NCBI GenBank assembly: GCA_002070955.1 | Contig: MWEK01000003.1 | Location: 62,001 to 126,000 of the forward strand | Direction of reading: 5' to 3' | From: Planctomycetes bacterium ADurb.Bin069 | GTDB lineage: Bacteria > Planctomycetota > UBA8108 > UBA8890 > UBA8898 | DNA: 64,000 nucleotides | Shown here: in pieces, positions 25,319-34,270 of the stretch | Position numbering within the stretch: the first letter of the stretch is position 1 | How the letters are laid out: the number at the start of each line of letters is the position of its first letter | Notes under the pieces: generated by a model | Databases searched by the model: none | What the model saw: only the letters and a program-made list of their open reading frames with translations | What the model was told of the DNA's origin: nothing | Program-made: the position numbers and the translations under genes

Positions 25319-26767
25319 GTGCGACGCATCCTGGTGAGCCATTACGAGGGCCTTCTCACCCGCGCCGCCGTGTTGGACGGCGATCGGCTGACGGCTTTCC
25401 TGCGGGAGGAGGACGGCTGCCCACGGCTCATCGGCGGAATTTACCTGGGCGAAATCATTCGCGGCGCGCCCGGCACCAAGGGGATGTTCGTCGAGCTCGC
25501 TGGCGACGCCAAGGGGTACCTGGAGCAGAGCGACGTGCTCGGGGCCCCATCGACGGCCCCCCGCCCCCCGCCGTTCGCGCTGTCCAAGAAGGACAGCGCC
25601 GCGGCGCCGCGGCCGCTGCCGCCGCGCACGCGGATTATCGTCCAGGTGAAACGCAGGCCCGCTGGCAGCAAGCTCCTCCAGGTCACGACCGACGTGAGCC
25701 TCGCCGGCATGCTGGTCGTCCTGCGCCCCTACCGCCCCATTCGCAGAATCACTAAGGCGCTCAAGGAGGAGACCGAACGCGACGCGCTGCACGACACCCT
25801 CAGGGCGATCAAGCCGCCTGGAAAGGCCGGCGTCATCGTCCGGACCGCGGGCCGCAACGCGTCCGCGGCCGCGCTCGCCGCGCAAATCCAGGTCCTGGCC
25901 GGGCTGTGGGAACGGCTGGTGCGGGCCGCGTGGGAAATGCGCGGGCCGGGGCTTCTTCTGGCGGAACCGCCCCTCCTGGAGCGGCTCGTGCGCGACGAGC
26001 TGGGGCCTGAACGGACCGAGATCGTGATCGATTCCCCCGCGGCCCTGCAGCGCCTCGAGGCGGCCCTGGAGGCGGCCGGAGGGAAACCGCGGGCCGCCCT
26101 CCGGCTCCACGCAGCCGGTCCCCCGATCTTCCACGCCTTTCACGTTGAAAAGGAGATCGAAAACCTCTATAATCGGGTTCTTTCTCTCCCGAGCGGGGGC
26201 AGCCTTGTGATCGAATCCACCGACGCCATGGTGGCGGTCGATGTGAATTCGGGCTCCGCGCGGGGCGGGGCCGAAGCGTTGCGGACGAATCTAGAGGCCG
26301 CCGACGTCCTCTTCCGCCAACTGCGGCTGAGGAACCTGGGCGGGCTGGTCGCGTGCAATTTTATCGGCATGCGCGACGAGCGGGAGCGCGGTGCCGTCGA
26401 AAAACGCCTGCGAACCCTCGCCTCGGAAGACCGCGGCAACGTCTGGGTCGGTCGCATCGATCCGCTCGGCGTGGCGGTGCTGACGCGGCGCGCCGAAGGC
26501 GAGCCGGAGTCGGCGCTGGGGCTCGTCAAGTGCCCTCGCTGCGGCGGACCGGGCGCCGTTGTGGATGGCGTGTCCGCGGCAGCCGGGTTGCTGGACGCTC
26601 TGCGCCTCAAGGGAAGGAGCCGGACGATCAAGGCCAAAGTTACGACGCGGGTCATGGCGATACTGGCCAGGAGCCCCGCTTTCAAGGACATTAAGGCCGA
26701 GTTGGGGCGCAAGCTCGCCATCGAAGAGCTGCCCTGCGGGCCGAACGCGGACGTCGAAGTTATGTGA
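25319..26767 (+). CDS. rng: RNase E/G family protein with altered catalytic site
   Basis: A 482-residue homologue of RNase G, expected in rRNA processing and mRNA decay. In order: a short N-terminal strand region, an S1 domain (about 37-115) with a Pro/Ala-rich insert, the 5'-monophosphate sensor 'GVIVRTAGRNAS' with its Arg-Thr, the DNase I-like domain, and the zinc link 'LVKCPRCGGPG'. The first Mg2+ ligand motif is intact in 'ESTDAMVAVDVNSGSARGG'. The second, normally G-G-x-x-x-x-D-F-I-D-M, reads 'RNLGGLVACNFIGM': Asn and Gly replace both aspartates (codons AAT and GGC near 26358 and 26367). In E. coli RNase E the first of these is an essential Mg2+ ligand. The protein may be inactive, slow, or use another residue. 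It sits 50 bases ahead of rplU. Confidence 0.85.
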   Translation: MRRILVSHYEGLLTRAAVLDGDRLTAFLREEDGCPRLIGGIYLGEIIRGAPGTKGMFVELAGDAKGYLEQSDVLGAPSTAPRPPPFALSKKDSAAAPRPLPPRTRIIVQVKRRPAGSKLLQVTTDVSLAGMLVVLRPYRPIRRITKALKEETERDALHDTLRAIKPPGKAGVIVRTAGRNASAAALAAQIQVLAGLWERLVRAAWEMRGPGLLLAEPPLLERLVRDELGPERTEIVIDSPAALQRLEAALEAAGGKPRAALRLHAAGPPIFHAFHVEKEIENLYNRVLSLPSGGSLVIESTDAMVAVDVNSGSARGGAEALRTNLEAADVLFRQLRLRNLGGLVACNFIGMRDERERGAVEKRLRTLASEDRGNVWVGRIDPLGVAVLTRRAEGEPESALGLVKCPRCGGPGAVVDGVSAAAGLLDALRLKGRSRTIKAKVTTRVMAILARSPAFKDIKAELGRKLAIEELPCGPNADVEVM

Positions 26768-26817
26768 GCGGCGGAGGCCGCGGCGCCGACGCCGCGCGAT
26801 TGAACCGGAGGAACGGC

Positions 26818-27138
26818 ATGTACGCGATCATTCGGGACGGAAGCAAGCAGTACCGTGTGGAAGAAGGCATGGTGCTGGACATCGACCTGAGGGCCGAGCC
26901 CGCGGGAGCCACCGTCGAATTCAACGAGGTGCTCATGCTCGGCGATGCGACCGCGACGCGGATCGGCACGCCGACGATTCCGTCCGCGAAGGTGCTCGCG
27001 GAGGTGCGGGGCGAACACAAAGGCAAGAAGGTCACGATCCTGCACTGGCGCCGCCGCAAGTCATCGCGCACGTACGCCGGCCACCGGCAGCGCTACACCA
27101 GGGTGGCGATCACCAAAATCCTCGGCGGAACGGAGTAG
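26818..27138 (+). CDS. rplU: 50S ribosomal protein L21
   Basis: A 106-residue ribosomal protein of normal size that binds 23S rRNA. '[20 protein letters not shown]' at the N terminus and '[20 protein letters not shown]' plus '[14 protein letters not shown]' at the C terminus are diagnostic. ATG 26818 has CCGGAGGAACGGC upstream. It is followed four bases later by rpmA, the usual L21-L27-Obg order. Confidence 0.96.
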   Translation: MYAIIRDGSKQYRVEEGMVLDIDLRAEPAGATVEFNEVLMLGDATATRIGTPTIPSAKVLAEVRGEHKGKKVTILHWRRRKSSRTYAGHRQRYTRVAITKILGGTE

Positions 27139-27142
27139 AACC

Positions 27143-27391
27143 ATGGCTCACAAGAAAGGCGGCGGCGCATCGCGCAACGGACGCGATTCCAGATCCCAGC
27201 GCAGGGGCGTCAAGCGCTTCGGCGGCCAGCGCGTGCTCGCCGGGGACATCATCGTCAGGCAGTGCGGCTCCCGGTTTCACCCGGGCGCGAATGTCGGCGT
27301 GGGCCGTGACTGGACCCTTTTCGCCGAAATTGCGGGCACGGTGAAGTTCGAGTCGCGCCGGCGCGTCAGCGTCTACCCTGACGCGAAGTGA
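27143..27391 (+). CDS. rpmA: 50S ribosomal protein L27
   Basis: An 82-residue protein whose N terminus reaches the peptidyl transferase centre. It starts directly as '[20 protein letters not shown]', i.e. the ordinary form without the cleavable N-terminal extension known from Firmicutes. '[20 protein letters not shown]' and '[16 protein letters not shown]' complete the match. It lies between rplU and obg. Confidence 0.97.
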   Translation: MAHKKGGGASRNGRDSRSQRRGVKRFGGQRVLAGDIIVRQCGSRFHPGANVGVGRDWTLFAEIAGTVKFESRRRVSVYPDAK

Positions 27392-27430
27392 CCCACCGCG
27401 GAGGGCGTTCGGCCGCGGCCGCGCGAGCCC

Positions 27431-28447
27431 ATGTTCCTTGACCGCGCCACCATCAGAGTGCGCAGCGGCCGCGGCGGCGGCGGCGGCGCCAGCTTCCGGC
27501 GGTTGAAGTTCAAACCCCGCGGGGGCCCCGACGGCGGAGACGGCGGGAGGGGCGGCTCGGTTTATCTGCGCGCGACCCCCCAGCTCGCCACACTCTACGA
27601 TTTCTTCCTCCGTCCCGTGTACGCCGCCGAGAACGGAAAGCGCGGCGCGGGTAACAACCGCACCGGCGCCGACGGCAAGGATCTCACCATCGCGGTTCCC
27701 TGCGGCACCGAGGTCTGGCTGCATCCCAAGCGGCGGCTCCTCGCCGATATGGTGACTCCGCAGGAGCGGGTGCTCATCGCGCGGGGCGGCGCCGGCGGCC
27801 GGGGCAACAAGCACTTCGCTACGGCGGTGAACCAGGCCCCGCGCACCGCGACCGAGGGCGGCCCCGGCGAGGAGCTCGTGCTCGACCTGGAGCTGAAGCT
27901 CATCGCGGACATCGGACTGGTGGGGCTGCCCAACGCGGGCAAGTCCGCGCTCCTGCGCGCGCTTTCCCGCGCGCGGCCCAAGGTCGCCGACTATCCCTTC
28001 ACCACCCGCTACCCCCACTTGGGAATCTGCGAGCTCGACGCCGAGCGCCGCCTCGTCATCGCCGACCTTCCGGGCCTCATCGAGGGCGCTCACGAAGGCG
28101 CGGGCCTCGGGCATGAATTCCTCCGGCATGTGGAACGCACCAAGGTGCTGGCTCACTGCGTCACGAATGAGCACGGCGGCGCGCCGGAAATAACCGCGGC
28201 CTTCCACATTTTGGAGCGCGAGCTTGCCCTCGCCGGCGCGGCGCGGGAGGGCGCGCCGCGCATCGTCGTCCTCACCAAGCTCGACCTCCTGCCCGACGCC
28301 GACGCCGCGCGGCTCGTCAAAGAGCTCGGCGCCGTGCTCCGCGCGCCGGTCTACGGCGTCTCCGCGGTATCGGGGGCGGGGCTTCCGGCCCTGCTCGCGG
28401 CGCTATGGGAGGCGGTGTTTCCCCAGGCGGCCGCGTTTTCAGGCTGA
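27431..28447 (+). CDS. obg: Obg family GTPase
   Basis: A 338-residue ribosome-associated GTPase involved in 50S maturation and stress control. The glycine-rich Obg fold fills residues 1-157 ('FLDRATIRVRSGRGGGGGAS', 'GGPDGGDGGRGGSVYL'). The G domain has G1 'GLPNAGKSALLRAL', switch 'YPFTTRYPHLGI', G3 'DLPGLIEGAHEGAGLGHEFL', G4 'TKLD' and G5 'SAVSG'. The C-terminal OCT domain is absent, as in E. coli-length proteins. The linkage to rplU-rpmA is conserved across bacteria. Confidence 0.96.
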   Translation: MFLDRATIRVRSGRGGGGGASFRRLKFKPRGGPDGGDGGRGGSVYLRATPQLATLYDFFLRPVYAAENGKRGAGNNRTGADGKDLTIAVPCGTEVWLHPKRRLLADMVTPQERVLIARGGAGGRGNKHFATAVNQAPRTATEGGPGEELVLDLELKLIADIGLVGLPNAGKSALLRALSRARPKVADYPFTTRYPHLGICELDAERRLVIADLPGLIEGAHEGAGLGHEFLRHVERTKVLAHCVTNEHGGAPEITAAFHILERELALAGAAREGAPRIVVLTKLDLLPDADAARLVKELGAVLRAPVYGVSAVSGAGLPALLAALWEAVFPQAAAFSG

Positions 28448-28452
28448 ACGGA

Positions 28453-28474
28453 GCGACGCCGCCGGGGGCGTCGC
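28453..28474. terminator. Hairpin between convergent obg and hflX
   Basis: A perfect 8-base-pair inverted repeat, GCGACGCC (28453-28460) and GGCGTCGC (28467-28474) with a six-base loop, in the 41-base gap between two converging stop codons. It has no T-tract; a bidirectional structural terminator is plausible. Confidence 0.45.
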
Positions 28475-28488
28475 GCCGGTGCCGCCGG

Positions 28489-30189
28489 TCAAGCGCGCGC
28501 CTCGAGCTCTTCCTCCGCGTCCCCGGCGCCGCGCTCCGCGCGGCCGGGGGCCGGCAGCGCCGCATCCAGCAGCGCTCCCATGCGCGCGCGCAGATCAGGC
28601 GCCAGCGCCGACACGAACTCCGCGGGACGCCCGGCGCACAGGGGCTTGAAGGCCCCGAGATCCACGCGGTCGATTTTATTGAAAACCAGAATCCGCGGCC
28701 GATCGCCCAGCCCGATGGCATCGAGCACCTTCTCCACCACCTCCACCTGGCGGAAGACGTCCCGATCGCCGGCGTCGGCGATGTGCAACAGCACGTCGGC
28801 GCCGCGCAGCTCCTCCAGGGTGGCCTCGAACGCCCGCATGAGCCCCGCCGGCAGGTCGCGGATGAACCCCACCGTATCGACGAAGATCGCCCGCCGGCCG
28901 CTGGGAAGAACCAGGCGCCGCGAGGTGCTCTCCAGCGTCATGAAGAGCTGCGGCCCGGCGGGCGCATCCGCCGCCGTCAGGCGGTTGAGCAGGGTGGTCT
29001 TGCCGGCGTTCGTATACCCCACCAGCGCCGCCACCGGAACCGCGTTCTTGTTCCGGCGCTTGCGCAGCTCGGTGCGCTGAGCGCTGATGCGCGCCAGGCG
29101 CTCCTCGATCTGCGCGATCCGGCGCTTGATCGTGCGGCGGTTCAGTTCCTTCTGCGGCTCGCCGACGCCGCGGTCCGACCCGATGCCGCCGCGTATCTGC
29201 CCCATGCGCTCCCCCTCGGTCCTGAGACGCGGCAGGGCATGCACCAAGCGCGCGAGCTCGACCTCGAGCTTGCCCTCGGCCGACGAGGCGCGCTGCGCGA
29301 AGATATCGAGAATGAGCTGGGTCCTGTCGATCACCTTCACCGGCAGCGCATCCTCGAGGTTGCGAGCCATGCCGGGGCTGAGCTCATGGTTGAAGATGAT
29401 GACATCGGCGGCGCGGTGCAGCGCCAGCACGCTCAACTCCCACACCTTGCCGTGCCCAATCAAGGAGCGCGGGTCCGGCCGGAGGCGGCGCTGAACGAGC
29501 GTGTCCACCACCTCGGCCCCGCTCGATTCGGCCAGCGCGGCCAGTTCGGCCATGGACCGCTCGGCGGCGCCGCGGTCGCCGTGCCAGACGCCGACGAGGA
29601 TGGCGCGCTCGCGGGGCGCGGTGTCGAGGGCTCGGGGCCGAAGGCGCGCCAACTCCTCCTCGAGCGCCGCGATATCTCGCGCGAAGGTTCCCAGGAGATC
29701 GTCGAGGCTGCGGACCACATCGACGCGGAACGGCGCGCCCGCGCGGTTCGGCGCTTCGATCACCGCCCGCGTGACGCTCTCCACGATGCCCTCCCGCGCG
29801 ACGTTGATCCTCAAGCTCAGGTCGAGCCTGCGGCGCAGGAGGTCGACCAGGTCGGCGCGCGCGAACTCTCCGGCGGCAAGTCCGCCGGCTCCCGACTGCG
29901 CCGTATGCACCAGCCGGAGCCCGGACAGGCGCAGGCCGCCGGCGTCGCCCCATGCCTCCGGCGGCAACGGGATTCCGCGGGCATCCCCCACCGAGACGCA
30001 GCGGACCCGCCCGGCGCGATCGAGCAGCACGCCGACGCGGGCGCCGATCTCCGCGGACAGCGCGGCCAGCTCGCGGGCCAGTTCGACGCTCAGCGCATCC
30101 TCGGGGCGAACGCGCCGGCGCGTAAGCCGCCTGAGCGCGGCCAGCTCCGAGGCCTTCAGCCCGAAGGTTTTGCCGATGACGTTCGTCAC
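28489..30189 (-). CDS. hflX: Ribosome-rescue GTPase HflX
   Basis: A 566-residue HflX, which splits stalled or hibernating 70S ribosomes. The first ~185 residues are an extension absent from the 426-residue E. coli protein but seen in many deep-branching bacteria. The HflX nucleotide-binding-like domain follows ('ERAILVGVWHGD', 'GAEVVDTLVQRRLRPDPRSL', 'IGHGKVWEL', 'HELSPGMARNLEDAL'), then the glycine-rich 'MGQIRGGIGSDRG' helix region and the G domain: G1 'VALVGYTNAGKTTLLNRL', G3 'FVDTVGFIRDLP', G4 'FNKIDRVD'. The GTG start at 30189 has only AGGG upstream. Pairing with hpf elsewhere in the window is functionally consistent. Confidence 0.92.
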   Translation of the reverse strand: MTNVIGKTFGLKASELAALRRLTRRRVRPEDALSVELARELAALSAEIGARVGVLLDRAGRVRCVSVGDARGIPLPPEAWGDAGGLRLSGLRLVHTAQSGAGGLAAGEFARADLVDLLRRRLDLSLRINVAREGIVESVTRAVIEAPNRAGAPFRVDVVRSLDDLLGTFARDIAALEEELARLRPRALDTAPRERAILVGVWHGDRGAAERSMAELAALAESSGAEVVDTLVQRRLRPDPRSLIGHGKVWELSVLALHRAADVIIFNHELSPGMARNLEDALPVKVIDRTQLILDIFAQRASSAEGKLEVELARLVHALPRLRTEGERMGQIRGGIGSDRGVGEPQKELNRRTIKRRIAQIEERLARISAQRTELRKRRNKNAVPVAALVGYTNAGKTTLLNRLTAADAPAGPQLFMTLESTSRRLVLPSGRRAIFVDTVGFIRDLPAGLMRAFEATLEELRGADVLLHIADAGDRDVFRQVEVVEKVLDAIGLGDRPRILVFNKIDRVDLGAFKPLCAGRPAEFVSALAPDLRARMGALLDAALPAPGRAERGAGDAEEELEARA

Positions 30190-30244
30190 TCGATGCGGAC
30201 CCTGGGAAACGGCGCCGCGGGAGCCCTCCCGCGGCGCGGCATCG

Positions 30245-30274
30245 AGTCTACGGGCTCCGGGAGAGAACAGTCAA
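30245..30274 (-). promoter_or_regulatory. Promoter for hflX
   Basis: Read on the minus strand, TTGACT (30274-30269) and TAGACT (30250-30245) are 18 bases apart, with the predicted start about 50 bases before the GTG of hflX. The element lies just after the stop of the upstream pilin gene. Confidence 0.5.
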
Positions 30275-30293
30275 GCGCGCGCGTCCGCGCCGA

Positions 30294-30740
30294 TCAATCA
30301 AGCGGCGCGTCGGCGGCCCCCGCGGGCCCCAGGCCCGCCACCTGGCGGATCACGCCGGTTTGGTCCGTGTAGAAGGCGCGCCCGCCGCCGGCAAGGCTCA
30401 ACGGCGCCGCCCAGGCCTGCCAGGTGGTCCCCGCCCCCGCGAGGTTGAACACGTAATCCGACTTCACGCCCGAGGCCAGCCTGGCATCGATGAAATCCAT
30501 GGGCGCGCCGCCGGCGATGGTGAGCGCCGCCAGATCCGCCGGATAGCTCCGAGGGTCCGCCGACACCCGATACTGCTCGCAGGCGCTGCAGATCCCCCGC
30601 AGAGACGCGATCGCCGATGCTTCGTTCGCGGCCCGCTTGGCGTTGAGCAGGTTCGGCAACCCCATACCCATGATAATCGCGATGACGGCGACAACGATGA
30701 GCAACTCGATCAAAGTGAATCCCCGCGCCGCGCGTCTCAC
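30294..30740 (-). CDS. Type IV pilin/pseudopilin-like protein
   Basis: A 148-residue prepilin. The leader 'MRRAARG' is followed by 'FTLIELLIVVAVIAIIMGMG', so the prepilin peptidase cuts between Gly and Phe and the mature protein has the Glu-5 needed for assembly. The hydrophobic helix leads into 'LPNLLNAKRAANEASAIASL', common to GspG-like and planctomycete DUF-type pseudopilins. The C-terminal globular part is small, with a C-x-x-C-like pair in 'GICSACEQYR'. The start is GTG with GGGAGGAAC upstream. It could be a substrate of the PilMNOQ machinery at 19-25 kb or a type II pseudopilin; sequence does not decide. Confidence 0.82.
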   Translation of the reverse strand: MRRAARGFTLIELLIVVAVIAIIMGMGLPNLLNAKRAANEASAIASLRGICSACEQYRVSADPRSYPADLAALTIAGGAPMDFIDARLASGVKSDYVFNLAGAGTTWQAWAAPLSLAGGGRAFYTDQTGVIRQVAGLGPAGAADAPLD

Positions 30741-30880
30741 GTTCGTTCCTCCCGGGCCGCCGCCCCTTCCCGCCGCGCCGTGCTCGGCCCCTCTCTACTT
30801 CGGCGCGGGCCGGCGCAATCTTCAGGGCGGCTTCCCGGCGGGAGGCTCGGGGCAATGCCGAGCCGGCCGCCGCGCGCGGG

Positions 30881-31627
30881 TCAGAACATTACCATGCCGC
30901 CGTCCACCGCCAGCACCTGCCCGGTGATGTACGCGGCCCGATCGCTCGCGAGGAACGCGACCGCATCCGCCACGTCCTGCGGTTTACCGGCCCGCGCGAG
31001 GGGCACCGCGGCGAGGAAGGCCTCCTTGGCCTTCGCGGACAGGACGGCCGTCATCTCGGTCTCGATGTATCCCGGAGCGACGGCGTTGGCCGTGACGCCG
31101 CGGGAGGCGAGCTCGCGCGCCACGGTTCGAGTGAGCGCGATCACGCCGCCCTTGGAGGCGGCGTAGTTGGCCTGGCCGGCGTTGCCCATGATGCCCACGA
31201 CGCTGGCAATGTTCACGATCCGGCCCGCACGCTGCCGCATCATGTGGACGGCGGCGGCGCGGCAGCCGTAGAACACGGCCGTAAGGTTGACATCGATCAC
31301 CCGCCGCCAGTCCTCGTCCTTCATGCGCATGAGGAGGCCGTCGCGGGTGATGCCGGCGTTGTTGACCATGATGTCAAGGCGCCCCCACGCGCCGGCCACG
31401 GCGTCCACGAAGGCCTTGAACTCCTCCGCATCCGCCACGTTGACCCTGCCCGCCATGGTTTCGACGCCGAACCCCTTGAGCTCCTCGGCGGCCTTCGCGG
31501 CGGCGGCTTCGTCGATGTCGCAGACCGCGACCTTCGCGCCCCGCCGCGCCAGCTCGTCGGCGATCGCGCGTCCGATGCCCCGGGCGCCGCCCGTAACCAG
31601 CGCGCTCTTGTCCTTCAGTTCGGCCAT
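30881..31627 (-). CDS. fabG: 3-oxoacyl-ACP reductase
   Basis: A 248-residue short-chain dehydrogenase that reduces 3-oxoacyl-ACP with NADPH in fatty acid elongation. The cofactor loop is 'ALVTGGARGIGRAIADELAR', 'VNNAG' follows, and the catalytic set is Ser in 'NIASVVGIMGNAGQANYAAS' with Tyr and Lys in 'YAASK'. 'VAPGYIETEM' and the C-terminal 'GQVLAVDGGMVMF' are typical of FabG rather than other SDRs. ATG 31627 has GGAGGAAA upstream. No other fab genes are near; the gene is a free-standing copy 95 bases after ilvE on the same strand, so an acyl-specific but non-essential paralogue is possible. Confidence 0.85.
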   Translation of the reverse strand: MAELKDKSALVTGGARGIGRAIADELARRGAKVAVCDIDEAAAAKAAEELKGFGVETMAGRVNVADAEEFKAFVDAVAGAWGRLDIMVNNAGITRDGLLMRMKDEDWRRVIDVNLTAVFYGCRAAAVHMMRQRAGRIVNIASVVGIMGNAGQANYAASKGGVIALTRTVARELASRGVTANAVAPGYIETEMTAVLSAKAKEAFLAAVPLARAGKPQDVADAVAFLASDRAAYITGQVLAVDGGMVMF

Positions 31628-31722
31628 GGTTTCCTCCGCCGTGTGGGGCGGTTCCCGCCCCGTCGCAGAGTACGGTACGCGGCCGGGCGCGCCGCGTCAA
31701 GCCCGAGCACGCGGCAGGCCGC

Positions 31723-32643
31723 TCACCGCACCCGGGTGAGCCAGCCTTCGTAGGCCGGGTTGCGGCCCTTGACCGCGTCGAAGTACGCCGCTTGGACCTT
31801 CAGCGTCACGGGGCCGGGTTTGCCCGCGCCGATGGGCCGGTCGTCGACCTCCCTGACCGGCGTCACCTCCGCGGCCGTGCCCGTGATGAGGATCTCGTCG
31901 GCGATGTAGAGCTCGTCGCGGGCGATGTTCCGCTCGACCACCGCGATCCCCAAGTCGCGCATGATCGCCATGACCGCGTCGCGCGTCACGCCGCCGAGGA
32001 CCGTGGCCACGCCGGGCGTGTGCACGACGCCGTCCTTGACGAGGAAGAGGTTCTCGCCGCTGGCCTCGGCGACGAAGCCGGCGGTATCCAGCATGATCGC
32101 CTCGTGGTAGCCCGCGTGGACGGCCTCGCTCTTGGCCATGATGTTGTTGACGTAGTGCCCGCAGATCTTGCCCTTGGCCATGGCGCTGTTGATGTGGTTG
32201 CGGGCGAACGAGGACACCTTCGCGCGGATGCCCCGCGCCAGGCCTTCCTCTCCCAGGTACGCGCCCCACGGGAACGCGGCCACGACGGTGCCCACCGGAT
32301 TGTCGATGGCGTAGAGCCCCATGGCGCCGCAGCCGACCAACATGATCGGGCGGATGTAAGCTTCCCTCAGGCCGTTCTCCTTGAGGACCAGCATGACCGC
32401 CGCGTGCAGGTCCGCAAGGGGCACGGCGGGCCTGAGGCCGATGATCTTGGCCGAATCGTACAGGCGGCGCAGATGCGCATCGAGGCGGAACACGGCGGAG
32501 CCGCCGCCCGCCAGGGCGTAGGAGCGGATGCCCTCGAACACGCCGAAGCCGTAGTGCAGCGTGTGGGTGAGGACGTGCACGCGCGCCTCGTCCCAAGGAA
32601 CGAGCTTCCCGTCCTGCCAGATCCACTTGGCTTTCTCAACCAT
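31723..32643 (-). CDS. ilvE: Branched-chain amino acid aminotransferase
   Basis: A 306-residue class IV PLP aminotransferase doing the last step of Leu, Ile and Val synthesis. 'HVLTHTLHYGFGVFEGIRSY', 'FRLDAHLRRLYDSAKI', the PLP lysine region 'YVNNIMAKSEA', 'AEASGENLFLVKDG' and 'ITGTAAEVTPV' match IlvE; the Y-G-x-G-V-F-E-G-I signature separates it from D-amino acid transaminase. I chose ATG 32643, 8 bases inside the end of cimA, and rejected the longer frame to 32706. It is the last gene of the leu-ilv operon. Confidence 0.93.
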   Translation of the reverse strand: MVEKAKWIWQDGKLVPWDEARVHVLTHTLHYGFGVFEGIRSYALAGGGSAVFRLDAHLRRLYDSAKIIGLRPAVPLADLHAAVMLVLKENGLREAYIRPIMLVGCGAMGLYAIDNPVGTVVAAFPWGAYLGEEGLARGIRAKVSSFARNHINSAMAKGKICGHYVNNIMAKSEAVHAGYHEAIMLDTAGFVAEASGENLFLVKDGVVHTPGVATVLGGVTRDAVMAIMRDLGIAVVERNIARDELYIADEILITGTAAEVTPVREVDDRPIGAGKPGPVTLKVQAAYFDAVKGRNPAYEGWLTRVR

Positions 32644-34270
32644 TGCAGCAATCCGCCTCCCTGGAGCCCGCGTTCTTCCTGCCGTTGAAGCGCTCGATCG
32701 CCCCATGCCGGTTCAGACCGTATAGGATGCTGTCCACGAGGGCGAGCCAGGACGCTTCAATGATATTCTCGGAAACCCCGACGGTGCTCCACGAGCCCTT
32801 GTCGTCCGCCGAATCGATGATGACCCGCACCCGGGCCGCCGTGCCGCTGTCTTCATCCACCACCCTGACGCGGTAGTCGGTGAGCCGCACCGCCTCCACT
32901 TCCGGGTAGAACTCGCTGAGCGCCGCGCGCAGCGCCGCATCCAGCGCGGCGACCGGGCCGGTGCCCTCGCCCACGGACAGTTCTTCGCGCCCGTCGACCC
33001 TGACCTTCACGGTCGCCTCGCTGACCGTCGTCCGGGCCTGCGGCCGGCGCTCGACGATCACGCGGAAGCTCTCCAGCTCGAAGGCGACGGGCGCCTGCCC
33101 GAGCACGCGTTTGATCAGCAGCGCCGCGGAGGCCTCCGCGCCCTCGAACTGGTAGCCCTCGTGCTCCAGGCGCTTGATCTCCGTCACGACGGCTCGGGGC
33201 ACATCCTCGCCGCCCCCCAGGTCGATCCCCTCCTGCCGCGCGATGAGCCTGATGTTCGCCTTCCCGGCCAGCTCGGAGACCAGGAACCGCCGGTCGTTGC
33301 CCACATCCTCGGGCGCCACGTGCTCGTAGGTCCGCCCCTGCTTCATCACGGAATGCACGTGCACGCCGCCCTTGTGCGCGAAGGCGCGGGCGCCGACAAA
33401 GGGGCTGTTCTCGGCGAAATGGTGGTTCGCGACGGCGCTCACGTAGCGCGCCACGTGCGTCAGCCTCGCGAGCGCCTCGCGCGAGACGCCCAACGCGCAT
33501 CCCATCTTGAGGATCAGGTTCGGGATCACGACGGCCAGGTCCGCGTTGCCGCACCGCTCTCCCAGGCCGTTGAACGTCCCCTGCACCTGCACGGCGCCCT
33601 CGCGCACCGCATCGAGGCTGTTGGCGACGGCGACGCCCGCGTCGTTGTGGACGTGGATTCCCACGCAGGCGCCGAACTCCTTGACCGCCCGGGCGACGAT
33701 GGCCCGGGACTCGTGGGGCAGCGTGCCGCCGTTCGTGTCGCACAGGACGATCGTGTCGGCGCCGCCGGCGCGGGCGGCGCCGAGCACCTCCAACGCGTAG
33801 GCGTCGCTCTCGCGGTATCCGTCGAAGAAGTGCTCGGCATCGAACACGACCTCGCGCCCCGCTTCCTTGAGAAAGGCCACGGATTCCCGCACCATCCGCA
33901 GGTTCTCCTCGGGCGTGCAGCCGAGAACCTCGGTCACATGGAGCAGCCACGCCTTCCCGAACACCGCCACCACGGGCGTGCCCGCCCCGAGCAGCGCCCG
34001 GAGATTCTCGTCCTTGGAGGCCGCCGCGCTGCGCCGGCGCGTGCTCCCGAAGGCGCTCACGCGCGCGTGTCGCAGCGGCAGGTCGCGCGCCCGCTGGAAA
34101 AACGCGGCGTCCTTCGGGTTGGAGTTGGGCCACCCGCCCTCCACGTAGTCCACCCCGAACTCATCCAGGCAGCGCAGAATCTTGAGCTTGTCCTCCAGCG
34201 AAAACGAAATCCCCTCGCTCTGCGATCCGTCCCGCAGGGTGGTGTCGTAGATCAGCACCCTGCGCGTCAT
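32636..34270 (-). CDS. cimA: (R)-citramalate synthase
   Basis: Condenses pyruvate and acetyl-CoA to citramalate, giving 2-oxobutyrate for isoleucine without threonine deaminase. The 544-residue protein has the DRE-TIM barrel ('VLIYDTTLRDGSQSEGISFS', 'VEGGWPNSNPKD', 'VLCDTNGGTLPHE', metal-binding 'GIHVHNDAGVAVANS', 'NGLGERCGNADL') and a C-terminal LeuA-type allosteric domain. 'EGGWPNSNPKD' and the lack of a LeuA-like 'EAGFP' distinguish CimA from LeuA, which is present separately at 36556. It overlaps ilvN by 4 bases and ilvE by 8. Confidence 0.92.
   Translation of the reverse strand: MTRRVLIYDTTLRDGSQSEGISFSLEDKLKILRCLDEFGVDYVEGGWPNSNPKDAAFFQRARDLPLRHARVSAFGSTRRRSAAASKDENLRALLGAGTPVVAVFGKAWLLHVTEVLGCTPEENLRMVRESVAFLKEAGREVVFDAEHFFDGYRESDAYALEVLGAARAGGADTIVLCDTNGGTLPHESRAIVARAVKEFGACVGIHVHNDAGVAVANSLDAVREGAVQVQGTFNGLGERCGNADLAVVIPNLILKMGCALGVSREALARLTHVARYVSAVANHHFAENSPFVGARAFAHKGGVHVHSVMKQGRTYEHVAPEDVGNDRRFLVSELAGKANIRLIARQEGIDLGGGEDVPRAVVTEIKRLEHEGYQFEGAEASAALLIKRVLGQAPVAFELESFRVIVERRPQARTTVSEATVKVRVDGREELSVGEGTGPVAALDAALRAALSEFYPEVEAVRLTDYRVRVVDEDSGTAARVRVIIDSADDKGSWSTVGVSENIIEASWLALVDSILYGLNRHGAIERFNGRKNAGSREADCCNG

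Noticed and set aside
26350..26372. Frameshift as the cause of the altered RNase active site
   Set aside because: The reading frame is conserved on both sides of the segment with aligned residues, so only substitutions (or base-call errors at two codons) can explain it.
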